Of a stretch of 64,000 nt of DNA, positions 21,082-35,100 are shown one piece after another. Both the position numbers and the translations under genes were made by a program. This DNA is from Desulfovibrionaceae bacterium (GTDB taxonomy: Bacteria > Desulfobacterota > Desulfovibrionia > Desulfovibrionales > Desulfovibrionaceae), in assembly GCA_031082225.1 (NCBI GenBank), contig JAVHLG010000008.1, forward strand, positions 9,702-73,701, written 5' to 3'. The notes under the pieces were generated by a model. The model ran no database searches and had not been told where the DNA came from. It worked only from the letters and a program-made list of their open reading frames with translations. Every line of letters begins with the position of its first letter. Within the stretch, counting starts at the first letter, position 1.

Positions 21082-21477
21082 ATGGTTGCGCCGCATGCGG
21101 CGGGCCGTCGAGGGGAGGGCCGCATGGGGTCGCATGAGTTGCATCGGGACGACGCCGGAGTCACGTTGCGTCTGACAGGGGCCTGGACCGTGGAGCATGC
21201 CGCGACCTTGCGCCGGGAGCTGCTGCATCTCCTGGCGGTGACGGATGCGGCGCATCTGGACGTGGCCGGGGTCGAGGCAGCAGATGCGTGCCTTTTCGAA
21301 GTGGTGCATGCGGCGTGTTTGAGCGCGGCGCGCGACGCAAAACGGCTGGACAGGATCGGTTCGGTGTCCGACGCCGTGCGGCAGGCCGCCTGGGTGTCGG
21401 GTTTCGCGGAATACGGACCGTTTGCGGACTTTTGGCAAGACGAGGAGAGGCATGACCAAGACGATCATGACCGTTGA
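21082..21477 (+). CDS. STAS domain protein
   Basis: VTLRLTGAWTVEHAATLRRELLHLLAVTDAAHLDVAGVEAADACLFEVVHAA; start at 21082 or 21124. Confidence 0.7.
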   Translation: MVAPHAAGRRGEGRMGSHELHRDDAGVTLRLTGAWTVEHAATLRRELLHLLAVTDAAHLDVAGVEAADACLFEVVHAACLSAARDAKRLDRIGSVSDAVRQAAWVSGFAEYGPFADFWQDEERHDQDDHDR

Positions 21478-21814
21478 CGATTCGGCGAGTGTGCGGCAGA
21501 TGGTCGGATTCACCCTGAAAAAAGAGGGGTATTCGGTCATTGAGGCATCGGACGGCAAGGACGCCCTGGGCAAGCTCAGGGGCACCGTGAACATGGTCAT
21601 CACCGACCTGAACATGCCCAACATGGACGGCATCGAACTCATCAAAAACATCCGCTCCCAGGCGGCCTACAAGTTCATCCCCATCGTCATGCTCACCACC
21701 GAATCCCAGGCGACCAAAAAGCAGGAAGGCAAATCCGCAGGCGCCACGGGATGGATCGTCAAACCGTTTACTCCCGAGCAGCTTCTGGCCGTGGTCAAAA
21801 AGGTGCTCCGGTAA
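21452..21814 (+). CDS. cheY: Chemotaxis response regulator CheY
   Basis: MTVDDSASVRQMVGFTLKKEGYSVIEASDG...VITDLNMPNMDGIELIK...IVMLTTES..K..GKSAGATGWIVKPF. Confidence 0.93.
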   Translation: MTKTIMTVDDSASVRQMVGFTLKKEGYSVIEASDGKDALGKLRGTVNMVITDLNMPNMDGIELIKNIRSQAAYKFIPIVMLTTESQATKKQEGKSAGATGWIVKPFTPEQLLAVVKKVLR

Positions 21815-21859
21815 GCGCAGCCAGGCTGGGCGCGTTTCCCCCGGCGACAAGGACGCCCC

Positions 21860-23944
21860 ATGTCCCAGGACGACATGCATCGCATGGCCTTTCGGGAGGA
21901 GGCAGCCGAGCTTCTTGGCGAGCTCGAGGCCTCCCTCCTGGCCCTTGAAGGGCAACCCGGGGACCAGGATCTCATCAATCGCGTTTTTCGGGCCATGCAC
22001 ACCATCAAGGGGTCCGGGGCGATGTTTGGTTTCGACGACATCGCCGCCTTCACCCACGAGGTGGAGACCGTTTTCGACAAGGTGCGCAACGGCCTGCTCC
22101 AGGTATCCAAGACGCTGCTGGATCTCACCCTTTCGGCCCGCGACCACATCAAGACGCTCCTTGACCCCGCCGACGGAACCGAGGCCGCTGTCGAACAGGA
22201 GGGACGGCGCATCCTCGAGGGGCTCAGGCAGTTTTCCCCCGAGGCCTGCGCCGAGTCCAGGACCTCGCCGCCGCCGCCGGAACCCGCGCGCGGCGTGGCC
22301 ACCTACCGCATCCGCTTCAGGCCGGGGCCGCATTTCTACGCGACTGGCAACAATCCTCTGCATTTTCTGGAGGATGCGGCGGCCCTGGGGACCATGCGCG
22401 GCTATCTGCACACCGAGGCGATCCCCTGCCTGGAGGATATCGACCCCGAGACGTGTCACGCCTGGTGGGACATCGTCCTGGGGGCCAAAAGCAGCCTGTC
22501 CCAGGTGCAGGACGTGTTCTCCTTTGTGGAGGACGATTGCGAACTGACCGTCGATCTGATCGATGACGGCGAGGCAGGGCCGGACACCGGGATATCCAAG
22601 CGGCTCGGGGAGATCCTGGTCGAGCGCGGGGATCTGACCCCGGACGATCTGGCCCAGGCCCTGGCCGCCCAGAAGCGCCTGGGAACCGTGCTGGCCGATT
22701 CCGGGCTGGTGCCCAAGGCCAAGGTGGAGGCGGCCCTGGTCGAACAGGAGGCCGTGCGCGACATCCGCAAAACCCGGGAACCGGCGGTGGAAACCGCGTC
22801 GAGCATCCGGGTGGCCGCCGACAAGCTCGACGATCTGGTGGATCTGGTGGGGGAGCTGGTCATCGTCCAGTCCCAGATCAAACAGGCGGTTCTTGGAACC
22901 AACGATCCCACCCTCAAGTCCCTGGCCGAACATCTCGAGCGGTTGAGCGACGATCTGCGCGACTCCACCCTTGGCATCCGCATGCTGCCCATCGGCTCCA
23001 CCTTTGGCCGGTACCGCCGTCTGGTGCGCGATCTTTCGGCCGAGCTCGGCAAGGAGATCGACCTGGTCACCTCGGGCGAGGAAACCGAACTGGACAAGAC
23101 GGTCATCGAACGCCTGGGCGACCCGCTGGTGCATCTGTTGCGCAACAGCATCGATCACGGTGTGGAGCGGCCCGACGAGCGCCGGGCCAAGGGCAAGCCC
23201 CCCCGGGGAACGGTCGTTCTCTCGGCCGAGCATTCCGGCGGCTCGGTGGTCATCCGCATCGTCGACGACGGCCGGGGTCTCGATCCCACGGCCATCCGGG
23301 CCAAGGGCGTGGAACGCGGCCTTGTGCCCCATGACGCCGAACTTTCCGACAAGGAACTCTATAACCTCATCTTTTTGCCGGGTTTTTCCACGGCCAAGGC
23401 CGTGACCAGCGTCTCCGGCCGGGGCGTGGGCATGGACGTGGTCAAGCGGTCCATCGAATCCCTGCGCGGGGCCGTGGACATCGACAGCGATCCGGGCCGG
23501 GGCGCGACCATCACCGTGCGCCTGCCACTGACCCTGGCCATCATCGACGGGCTCCAGATCCAAACGGGCCGGGAATGTTACGTCGCCCCCCTGTCCCTGG
23601 TGGAGGAGTGCGTCGATCTGCCGCGCGACGAGGCCGGCGAGGGCGACAAGATCATCAATCTGCGCGGCGAGATCGTGCCCTATATCCGGCTGCGGGATTT
23701 TTTCGGCATTGACGGACGTCCCCCCGACGTGGAACAGGTGGTGGTTTCCAGCGTCGAGGGAAATCGCGTGGGCCTTGTGGTGGACCGGGTCATCGGCGAA
23801 CACCAGACGGTCATCAAGAGTCTGGGACGCCTCTACCGCGATGTGGAGGGGCTGGCCGGGGCGACCATCAAGGGGGACGGAACCATGGCCCTCATTCTCG
23901 ACGTGCCGGGGCTTGTGCGCGCGGCCGTCGAATCCGGAAACTGA
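21860..23944 (+). CDS. cheA: Chemotaxis histidine kinase CheA
   Basis: Hpt FRAMHTIKGSGAMFGF; N-box HLLRNSIDHGVE; G-boxes VIRIVDDGRGLD and SGRGVGMDVVK; CheW-like C-term. Confidence 0.95.
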   Translation: MSQDDMHRMAFREEAAELLGELEASLLALEGQPGDQDLINRVFRAMHTIKGSGAMFGFDDIAAFTHEVETVFDKVRNGLLQVSKTLLDLTLSARDHIKTLLDPADGTEAAVEQEGRRILEGLRQFSPEACAESRTSPPPPEPARGVATYRIRFRPGPHFYATGNNPLHFLEDAAALGTMRGYLHTEAIPCLEDIDPETCHAWWDIVLGAKSSLSQVQDVFSFVEDDCELTVDLIDDGEAGPDTGISKRLGEILVERGDLTPDDLAQALAAQKRLGTVLADSGLVPKAKVEAALVEQEAVRDIRKTREPAVETASSIRVAADKLDDLVDLVGELVIVQSQIKQAVLGTNDPTLKSLAEHLERLSDDLRDSTLGIRMLPIGSTFGRYRRLVRDLSAELGKEIDLVTSGEETELDKTVIERLGDPLVHLLRNSIDHGVERPDERRAKGKPPRGTVVLSAEHSGGSVVIRIVDDGRGLDPTAIRAKGVERGLVPHDAELSDKELYNLIFLPGFSTAKAVTSVSGRGVGMDVVKRSIESLRGAVDIDSDPGRGATITVRLPLTLAIIDGLQIQTGRECYVAPLSLVEECVDLPRDEAGEGDKIINLRGEIVPYIRLRDFFGIDGRPPDVEQVVVSSVEGNRVGLVVDRVIGEHQTVIKSLGRLYRDVEGLAGATIKGDGTMALILDVPGLVRAAVESGN

Positions 23945-23961
23945 AAGGGGGAGGAGCACCA

Positions 23962-24498
23962 ATGGCTGCAGACGACGCGACGTTGAACGACAATCAATAC
24001 CTGACCTTTGTTCTGGAAAACGAGTTGTTCGCCTTAAACATCGGCTCCGTGCGCGAGGTGTTGGAGCTGACCTCCATCACCAAGGTGCCGCGCACCCCGG
24101 AATTCATCCGGGGGGTCATCAATCTGCGCGGCCGGGCGGTGCCCGTGGTGGATCTGCGCATGAAGTTCGGCATGGGCGAGACCCGGCGTACGGTCAACAC
24201 CTGCATCATCATCGTCGAGGTGGAGCTTGACGGCGAGGCCACGGTGCTCGGGGCCCTGGCCGATTCGGTCCAGGAGGTCTACGAGATGGAAAGCTCCCAG
24301 ATCGAGCCGCCGCCGCGCATGGGCACCCGCATCAAGGCCGAGTTCATCACCGGCATGGGCAAAAGCGGGGACCGGTTCATCGTCATTTTGGACATCAACA
24401 AGGTCTTTTCCGCCGAGGAACTGAGTCTGGCCGCAGACGCCGGGCGGGGACAGACCATGCCTGAAGGACGCGGGGTCGCCGTCGATGCCGGAGCCTAG
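23962..24498 (+). CDS. cheW: Chemotaxis adaptor CheW
   Basis: LTFVLENELFALNIGSVREVLELTSITKVPRTPEFIRGVINLRGRAVPVVDLR. Confidence 0.95.
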   Translation: MAADDATLNDNQYLTFVLENELFALNIGSVREVLELTSITKVPRTPEFIRGVINLRGRAVPVVDLRMKFGMGETRRTVNTCIIIVEVELDGEATVLGALADSVQEVYEMESSQIEPPPRMGTRIKAEFITGMGKSGDRFIVILDINKVFSAEELSLAADAGRGQTMPEGRGVAVDAGA

Positions 24499-25354
24499 GA
24501 CTTCTCGCGACAACACCCGGTCGTCGTCCATGGTCAGCATGGCCGACAAGGATTACCGGAGGTTCAGCGAGTTCATTCATACCGAATGCGGCATCAAACT
24601 GCCGACATCGAAAAAGACCATGGTCGAGGCCAGGCTGCAAAAGCGTCTGCGCCTGCTGGGCATGGCCACCTTTCGGGAGTACAACGACTATCTGTTCAGC
24701 CCCGCCGGGATTGCCGAGGAAATGGGGCATTTGATCGACGCCATCACCACCAACACCACTGAATTTTTCAGGGAATCCAAACACTTCGACATCATGCGCC
24801 AGGTGGTGCTGCCCCACTGGACGGCCATGCGCGGGGTTATCCATCCCCTGCGTCTGTGGAGCGCCGGATGCTCCTCGGGCGAGGAGCCCTATACCCTGGC
24901 CATGGTCTTAAGCGAATTCGCCGAGAAAACCCCCGGCTTCCGTTTCACCATCACGGCCACGGACATCTCCTCCCAGGTGTTGGACAAGGCCCGCCGGGCC
25001 GTCTATCCCGAGGAGCGCGTGGCGGGCATGAGCCACGACCTCAAGCGGAAATACCTCCTGCGCAGCAAGGACCGCACCAAGCGCCTGGTGCGCATCGCCC
25101 CGGACCTGCGGGAGCGGGTGACGTTTTCCCGTCTCAATTTCATGGAGGAATTCAGCTTCAAAGACCCCATGGACATCATCTTCTGCCGCAACGTCATGAT
25201 CTATTTCGACCGCCCCACGCAGGAGACGCTGCTCAATAAATTCTGCCGCCAGTTGCGCAAGGACGGGCATCTTTTCATCGGCCATTCGGAGAGCCTCACG
25301 GGCATGGATCTGCCCCTGCGTCAGGTTTCGCCCACCGTGTACCGGCGCATCTAA
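24485..25354 (+). CDS. cheR: Protein-glutamate methyltransferase CheR
   Basis: LRLWSAGCSSGEEPYTLAMVL, TDISSQVLDKARRAVYPEE, IIFCRNVMIYFD, FIGHSESL. Confidence 0.95.
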   Translation: MPEPRTSRDNTRSSSMVSMADKDYRRFSEFIHTECGIKLPTSKKTMVEARLQKRLRLLGMATFREYNDYLFSPAGIAEEMGHLIDAITTNTTEFFRESKHFDIMRQVVLPHWTAMRGVIHPLRLWSAGCSSGEEPYTLAMVLSEFAEKTPGFRFTITATDISSQVLDKARRAVYPEERVAGMSHDLKRKYLLRSKDRTKRLVRIAPDLRERVTFSRLNFMEEFSFKDPMDIIFCRNVMIYFDRPTQETLLNKFCRQLRKDGHLFIGHSESLTGMDLPLRQVSPTVYRRI

Positions 25355-25387
25355 CGGACATCGACGGATAACGCCAAAGGGTGGTGA

Positions 25388-26461
<1,074 letters not shown>

Positions 26462-26514
26462 CCGGGCAAGCCCCGCCCTGACAGGGGCTCCGGCCGTTTT
26501 TTTCTGGAGATCCC

Positions 26515-27192
26515 ATGCCCCTGGAAATCGAATTGAAATTCCCCGTGGCCGGGTTTTCGGCCTTGCAGCAGGCCTTGATCGAGGCCGGGGCCGTCCCGGA
26601 GGTCGTGGTCTTCGAGCAGAACATCGTGTTCGACGCCCCTTCCCCTGCCGCCGCACCTGCCGCCGCTCCGGACGCCGCGCCGGACGCCGGGACGGTCGCG
26701 CCCGGTCCCTTGCGGGCCGCAGGCATCCTGTTGCGCCTGCGCCGCAACTCGCCCGGCGGACAGGCCGCCGCCTCCGGGGTGGTGACCGTCAAGCTCCCCG
26801 CGCCCGGGCAGGCCCCTGCCGGATACAAGGTCCGCCAGGAGCTCGAGACCCGGGTGGAGGATTTTTCGGCCATGCAGGCCATCCTGCAGGGCCTTGGCTA
26901 CGCCGCGGCCCTGCGCTACGAGAAGGTGCGCCAGACCTGGATGCTGGGCAGCCTGCACGTGTGCCTGGACAGGCTGCCGTTTGGCCGCTTCGTGGAGCTC
27001 GAAGGCGACCCGGAGGACATCACGGCCTGGGCGGCCCGGCTTGGACTGGACCCGGCCTTGGCCCGCACCGCCACCTATCATGATCTGCATCTGGAGCATC
27101 TTTCGGAAACGGGCCATGCGCCGACGGACAGCTTCGTCTTTTCCCCGGAGGACGCCGCCCGGCTTTTGGCCGCGCCGTCGCTCGAAGACTGA
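26515..27192 (+). CDS. CYTH domain protein (class IV adenylate cyclase / thiamine triphosphatase-like)
   Basis: N-term LEIELKFPV (ExExK); ETRVEDF, RYEKVRQTW, VELEGDPEDI. Confidence 0.8.
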   Translation: MPLEIELKFPVAGFSALQQALIEAGAVPEVVVFEQNIVFDAPSPAAAPAAAPDAAPDAGTVAPGPLRAAGILLRLRRNSPGGQAAASGVVTVKLPAPGQAPAGYKVRQELETRVEDFSAMQAILQGLGYAAALRYEKVRQTWMLGSLHVCLDRLPFGRFVELEGDPEDITAWAARLGLDPALARTATYHDLHLEHLSETGHAPTDSFVFSPEDAARLLAAPSLED

Positions 27193-27445
27193 GCACCGGC
27201 GTTCTGGCCTGTCCGGCAGGCCTGGGCAGCCTGGGCGGGCGGAGTTGTAAGCCGGGGCGTTTTTCCTTACGGTACGACGTCGGCCGGGATGCGCCGACAG
27301 GCGGGGCGGCGTTTCCCAGGGGAGCCCTCCGTTTCCCCGGCCATCCCTCGACAGACCCGTCCTGCGTCTTATTATGAAACCCTGGGCGCGGCATAGCGGC
27401 GTCGTCCATCATGTAAATACGCCTGTATTGCGGAAGAAGCGAGAT

Positions 27446-27760
27446 ATGACCGAACCGATCCAAAACGAGGAGCAGGAATCCGGGGTGGGGCTGGCCGACG
27501 AGGTCCGCGAGCCCAGACGCTTCAAGGTTCTTCTCCACAATGACGATTATACGACCATGGAATTCGTGGTCAAAGTGCTCATGCAGATTTTTCGCAAAAC
27601 AGAGGCCGAGGCCGTCCAGATCATGCTGAGCGTCCATAACAAGGGTGTCGGCGTGTGCGGAATCTACACGGCGGAAGTGGCCGAACTCAAGGTGTCCCTG
27701 GTGCGCCGTCTGGCCCGCCAGAACGGATATCCGCTCAAATGCAGCATGGAAGAGGTCTAG
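27446..27760 (+). CDS. clpS: ATP-dependent Clp protease adaptor ClpS
   Basis: RRFKVLLHNDDYTTMEFVVKVLMQIF..A..IMLSVHNKGVGVCGIYTAEVAELKV. Confidence 0.96.
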   Translation: MTEPIQNEEQESGVGLADEVREPRRFKVLLHNDDYTTMEFVVKVLMQIFRKTEAEAVQIMLSVHNKGVGVCGIYTAEVAELKVSLVRRLARQNGYPLKCSMEEV

Positions 27761-30118
<2,358 letters not shown>

Positions 30119-30191
30119 CCCCGCGCCATCGTCATCCTCCTCCTGCGGGGCCGCCATGGCCCCGTGGGAGACAACCTGATGGCGGCCTTTC

Positions 30192-30884
30192 ATGCCCATC
30201 TTCGCCCTGTCCGACGACCCCGAGGATCTGCGCTTCCCCCCGCCGCATCTGGCCGAGCCCGGCGGGCTTTTGGCCGTGGGCGGGGATCTGTCCGTGCCGC
30301 GCCTTCTTGCCGCCTATTCCCAGGGCATCTTCCCCTGGTACGACGACGACAGCCCCATCCTGTGGTGGTCGCCGGACCCAAGGCCGGTGCTTTTTCCGGC
30401 CGAACTGCATGTGCCGCGCCGCCTGGAAAGGGTGTTGCGCCAGGACCGGTTCGAAATCAGCCTGAACACGGATTTCCCGGCGGTGATTCGGGCCTGCGCC
30501 CGGGCGCGGCGTCCGGGGCAGCCCGGCACCTGGATCACGGCGGAGATGGTCGCGGCCTATGTGGCCCTGCACAACGCCGGGTTCGCCCACAGCGTGGAGG
30601 CCCGGCTGGATGGGGCCCTCGTGGGCGGGGCCTACGGGGTGGCCCTGGGGCGGGCTTTTTTCGGCGAATCCATGTTTCACCTCGTGCCCGAGGCCTCCAA
30701 GGCGGCCTTCGTGACCCTGGCCCGGCATCTGCGGGAGCGGGGCTTTGCCTTCATCGACTGCCAGCAGACCACGGAGCATATGGCCCGCTTCGGCTGCCGG
30801 GAGATACCACGCCGGGAATTTCTGCGGCTTGTGCGCGAGGCGTTGGGGCTTCACGGCCCAGGGCGGGGCGACGATCCGGCCTGA
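30192..30884 (+). CDS. aat: Leucyl/phenylalanyl-tRNA--protein transferase
   Basis: GLLAVGGDLSVPRLLAAYSQGIFPWY, WWSPDPRPVLFPAELHVPR, FGESMFH, CQQTTEH. Confidence 0.96.
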   Translation: MPIFALSDDPEDLRFPPPHLAEPGGLLAVGGDLSVPRLLAAYSQGIFPWYDDDSPILWWSPDPRPVLFPAELHVPRRLERVLRQDRFEISLNTDFPAVIRACARARRPGQPGTWITAEMVAAYVALHNAGFAHSVEARLDGALVGGAYGVALGRAFFGESMFHLVPEASKAAFVTLARHLRERGFAFIDCQQTTEHMARFGCREIPRREFLRLVREALGLHGPGRGDDPA

Positions 30885-31029
30885 GGCGGGGCGGCGCTTC
30901 AGGGAAAAGAAAGGCTCAGCGCGGGGCTGCCTGATCTTGACTGGCCAGCAATTCAAGCCATTGCAGCTTCAGCCGGGAGATGTCCCTCTGCAGGGTTTCC
31001 CAGATGATGTCGAAGCTGAGTTGAACGGC

Positions 31030-31200
31030 TTTACCGGGGAGTTGTGGACACATTCTCACGTGAGGCGATTCGCTCAACCATGTATGAGCCTGCGGAATCG
31101 TTGCGATCAGACTTGGACGAATGGCTTGAGGACTCTCACAACAATTGTCTCCACCACAAAGGTATGGGAACTTAGGCCGCAGGCCCATCAGCACTATTGA
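31030..31200 (+). pseudogene. Frameshifted C-terminal remnant of an IS3/IS481-type transposase (integrase core)
   Basis: Split between two frames: REAIRSTMYEPAESLRSDLDEWLEDSHNNCLHHKG then RYGNLGRRPISTID, resembling the ..YesLeeLQkDLDeWLe.YN.erpH.G....GrrPidTi pattern. Confidence 0.6.
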
Positions 31201-31341
31201 CCAGCCCCTTGGAAAATTACAGGGAGTAGCCTGTTCTTACAGATAAAGTCCAAGGAGAGTTGAGCCTCGCGTTGAGGATGATGTCAAACATTGACAATGA
31301 TTGGCTGCCAACCTATACGTAATTTTCAAATGGAGGTCGCC

Positions 31342-31617
31342 ATGCCCATGAATGTTAGTTTAACGCCTCAGCTTGAATCTATGGTCAAGCAAAAGGTCGC
31401 GTCCGGACTTTATAATTCGGCAAGCGAGGTCGTTCGGGAGGCGCTCCGGCTTATGGAGGCGCAAGATCGTATTCGTGCAGTCAAGCTCGAACAACTCCGC
31501 CAGGATCTTCGAGAGGGCCTTGCCAGCGGCACGTCCACATCATGGGATCCAGAAGAGATTAAGAAAGAAGGGCGCATGCGCCGTGCCGCCCGATGCGCCT
31601 CTGAGCCAGAGGCCTAA
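31342..31617 (+). CDS. ParD-like type II antitoxin (RHH)
   Basis: MPMNVSLTPQLESMVKQKVASGLYNSASEVVREALRLMEAQD. Confidence 0.9.
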   Translation: MPMNVSLTPQLESMVKQKVASGLYNSASEVVREALRLMEAQDRIRAVKLEQLRQDLREGLASGTSTSWDPEEIKKEGRMRRAARCASEPEA

Positions 31618-31618
31618 C

Positions 31619-31918
31619 ATGCCCCAGATATGTATAAGTCCCCGGGCCAAATCAGATTTGATTGAAATTTGGGACTATATAGCGGAGGACAGCGAAGATC
31701 GTGCCGATTGTTTCGTTGCCAAGATTCACGCAAAGTTTTTGACCCTGGCGGAGCGGCCCGGTGTTGGCCGGGCTCGTGATGAACTGGAAAAAGGCATCCG
31801 AAGTTTTCCGGTTGAAAGGTACATCATTTTCTACCGGCCTCTCGCGGATGGCATTGAGGTCGTCCGCGTTCTTCACGCTTCCCGCGATGTAGATGCTCTT
31901 TTTGACGAAAGCGATTGA
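31619..31918 (+). CDS. ParE/RelE-superfamily toxin
   Basis: ISPRAKSDLIEIWDYIAEDSEDRAD...IRSFPVERYIIFYRPLADGIEVVRVLHASRDV; begins right after the antitoxin stop. Confidence 0.9.
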   Translation: MPQICISPRAKSDLIEIWDYIAEDSEDRADCFVAKIHAKFLTLAERPGVGRARDELEKGIRSFPVERYIIFYRPLADGIEVVRVLHASRDVDALFDESD

Positions 31919-32059
31919 CCCCAAGCGGGTGGCCTGACACGACCTGAAATGGGCGCGGATGGTTGGGCAGTCTTGCGGCCAAGGGAAGCCATCGTCCGGT
32001 TGCTGCGTAAGCCGCCTTCGAGGTTGATTGTCCATCTCGGCATAGCCCTGCGTCAAAAA

Positions 32060-32093
32060 CGAACGCCCCCTGCGGAGCAACCGGAGGGGGCGC
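32060..32093 (-). terminator. Intrinsic terminator of the alpha-2-macroglobulin gene
   Basis: Minus strand: cgccccctccggttgctccgcagggggcg followed by a T-rich tail (ttcgttttt). Confidence 0.65.
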
Positions 32094-32137
32094 CGGCCTT
32101 TTCCGGCCCGGGAAGAACGTCCGGGCCGAGACGTCCG

Positions 32138-35100
32138 TTATTTCACCTGCACCGTGATCTTCCCGAGCGGCCCCGAGGCCAGAAGCGACGGGTCGTACAT
32201 GGCCTCCACCTGGGGCGGCGGCACATGGAACGTCCCAGGCGTCACCGCACGCAGCAGGCTGAAGTGACTGCGCCACTTTTCGTCCGGGAGGTCGGCGAAC
32301 ACATTGACCCGGTCCCCCCGGTAATCCACATAGTCCGCCTCCAGATCGTCCCCGGTCATCCAGGGCAGCTTTTCCGTGCTGGCCAGACGCGGATTCTCCA
32401 CCTCGACGCCCGTGGGCAGCAGGTTCTGGAGCACCAGATTCTCCACCGGGCCGGACAGGCTGCGCACGGCGGTTTTTTGCACCAGGAGGGTTCCCTGGGG
32501 CACGGTGTCCCCGGCCAGGGGGTTGCCCTGGCGGTCCAGGTATTCGCGCACGATCTCAAGCCCCGCCCGCTCGGGCCTGTAAGCCGACATCAGGGGCACG
32601 CCGCGCGTCTCCACGCAAAAAAACGCCGCCCCGGGCTCGTAGCCGCCATCCATCTCGATGCGCAATGCCCCGGCGTCGGGGATGCCGCGCAGGGACAAGG
32701 GTTTGTCGGAGGAAAAATCCGTCAGAAGCGTCGAACCGGCGTACAGCCTGCCGGAAAACGGTTTTTTGGCCGCCTGTTTCGCATAATACTTGCCCAGGGC
32801 CACAAAGGCGAAGGCCGCCTCCTGGGTGGACGGATGGCGTACGGCGGCGAAAAGCCGCGCCGTGTCCGCCGCGAGTTTGGGCAGCCGGGAATCCTTGGGC
32901 GCGGCGTCGGTCAAGGCCGCCAGATACAGGGCCTTGTCCCGAAGCGGCGAATCCAGGGCGCCGCCGCTTTGGCGTTTCACGGCGTCGGTTGGCGGCGGAC
33001 CGGCCAGCAGGGCGCTTGCGGCCTTCTGGTTGCCCACGGCGGCATAGGCCGCGCCCAGAAGGCCCCGGGCGTCGGCGGGCAGGGCCTCGGTTCCGGCGTC
33101 GCGCAGGGCGTCCATGGCCCCGATGTCCGCCTTGCCCGCCCGGGCCAGGACGTACAGGGCATAGGCCGACACCTTGGCCCCGCTTCCCCCGTCCTGGCCC
33201 TCCTGGTCATCGCTGGCGGCGTTTTTGGCCAGTCCGGCCACAAAGCGCAGGGCCCGGCGCAGGGAGTCCTCATCCGCATGGTAGCCCGCCGCCCTGGCCT
33301 CCACCAGGAAATGGGCGGCATAGACGCTTGGCCAGTCCACGGCCTCCTGTCCGCCCGGCCACATGGAGAAGCCGCCGTCGTAGATCTGCATGCTCATCAG
33401 GCGCTTCACGGCGGCCTGGACCATGGCCGCGGGTTGGCCGCCGGGCAGGATGTCCGGGGCCAGAACCTTGGCCAGTTCGGTGAAATACAGAAGCGGAAAG
33501 GCCTTGGACACGGTCTGCTCCACGCAGCCGTGGGGATAGGCCAGCAGCCCGCGCAGGTTCGAGGCGAAGCGCAGAAGCGGCTGGCGGCCGATGAAGATGT
33601 CGCGGCGTATGGTTCCCGGGACATATCCGGCCGCGACCTCCTCGAGTGTGGCCGAGGCGGCCTCCACGCCGCCGGACTGGATGTCCGAGCGGGCCGGGAG
33701 CGGGGAGCGGGCAAAGAGTTCCTGGCTGGCGGAGGCTTTTTCGCCGTTTCCGGAAACCGTCACGGCAAAGGCGGCCATGCCTTCCCCGGGTCCGGTGGTC
33801 GTCGGGAAAAACAGGGTCTTTTCCTCGCCGGGGGCCAGGGACACGGCCTTTTCGGGGGCGGCGCAGGAGGCCGCGCCGGTCACGGTGAGCGTTACGGCGA
33901 ACTCTCCCGGGCCGGGGGTGTCGTTGCGCACGGCCACCGGGATGTCCACGGTCTCCTCCAGGGACAGGAAACGCGGGAAGCTCGGGGACACGGACAAGGG
34001 GTTTTTCACCCGGGTGGACGTCTCGGTCGCGCCGAAACGTTTGCCGTCGGCGGCCACCACCATGATGCGCACCGCGCCGCGAAACTCCGGAACGTCGAAG
34101 CTGACCTGGGCCTTGCCCTGGCCGTCGGCCACGACCACCCCGGACCAGAAGGCCACCAGCCGCGAGGCCGGGCTTTCCGAGCGCAGGAATTTGCCCAAAT
34201 CCTCCAGGGAATCGCCGCCGCCGGCCAGGGACTTGCCGTGAAGCGGCGGCACCTCGGGCAAAAGCATGGAGAAGATGTCGTAGGATTCGACCCCGAGTTG
34301 CCGCTTGGCGTAGAATTCGCCGTAGGGGTCTGGTGTTTTCTGGGCAATGAGCTGCAGGATGCCCTCGTCCACGGCGGCCACGGTCAGGGCCGCCCCGGAA
34401 CGGGTGGTCACGTCGATGACCAGGGGCGACCCGGGCCGCATCTCCTCCGGGGCCGAGGCGATGACCTCCAGGCGGCCTTCGGCCCGGTCCACGTACAGGG
34501 GCGCGGCCCCGAAGGCCCGGGCCACGGACCCGGACGAAAGGTCGGCGGCCTTGCGTACCAACGTGGCCGTCACATAGGCGTTGGGCATGTATTCGGGCGC
34601 GACCGGGATGCGGATCTGGCCGGTGTTGCCCGGCATGTCCATGACGAAGGCCTGGCGCACCTCCTCGTTCTCCACGGTGACCAGCATGCGCCCGGCAAAG
34701 GGGGCGCGCACCTGGAAGGTGGCGGTCTCGCCCGAGGCGTATTCCTTTTTGTCCGGCACAAGCTCGATGCGGGCCGGGTTTTCCAGGGCCCAGGGCGAAT
34801 AGCCGAAGCCGCCGCAGAAAAATTCCACCTGGCTGGCGGCCCCGGTGGCCGTATCCGTCAGCACCACGCGGTAGCTGCCAACGCTTGGCGGGGTGAAGGT
34901 CACGGTCCCCCGGCTGGCCCCGGCGGCCACGGTCTTGGCGTCAAGCAGCCTGGAATCGCGCACGGAATCGTATTTGAAGCTGCCTCCCGGATCACGGCGC
35001 AGCACCGTCTGCCAGTCGTCCTTGAAAAGGCGGGCCTTGAGTTCCCCGGCCCGGGCCTCCTCGCCCGAGGCGGACACGTTCACATAGTCCAGGACCAGGG

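Noticed and set aside
21161-23962. 933-aa ORF on the minus strand
   Set aside because: Antisense shadow of cheY/cheA; no recognisable domain, composition typical of GC-rich shadow ORFs.
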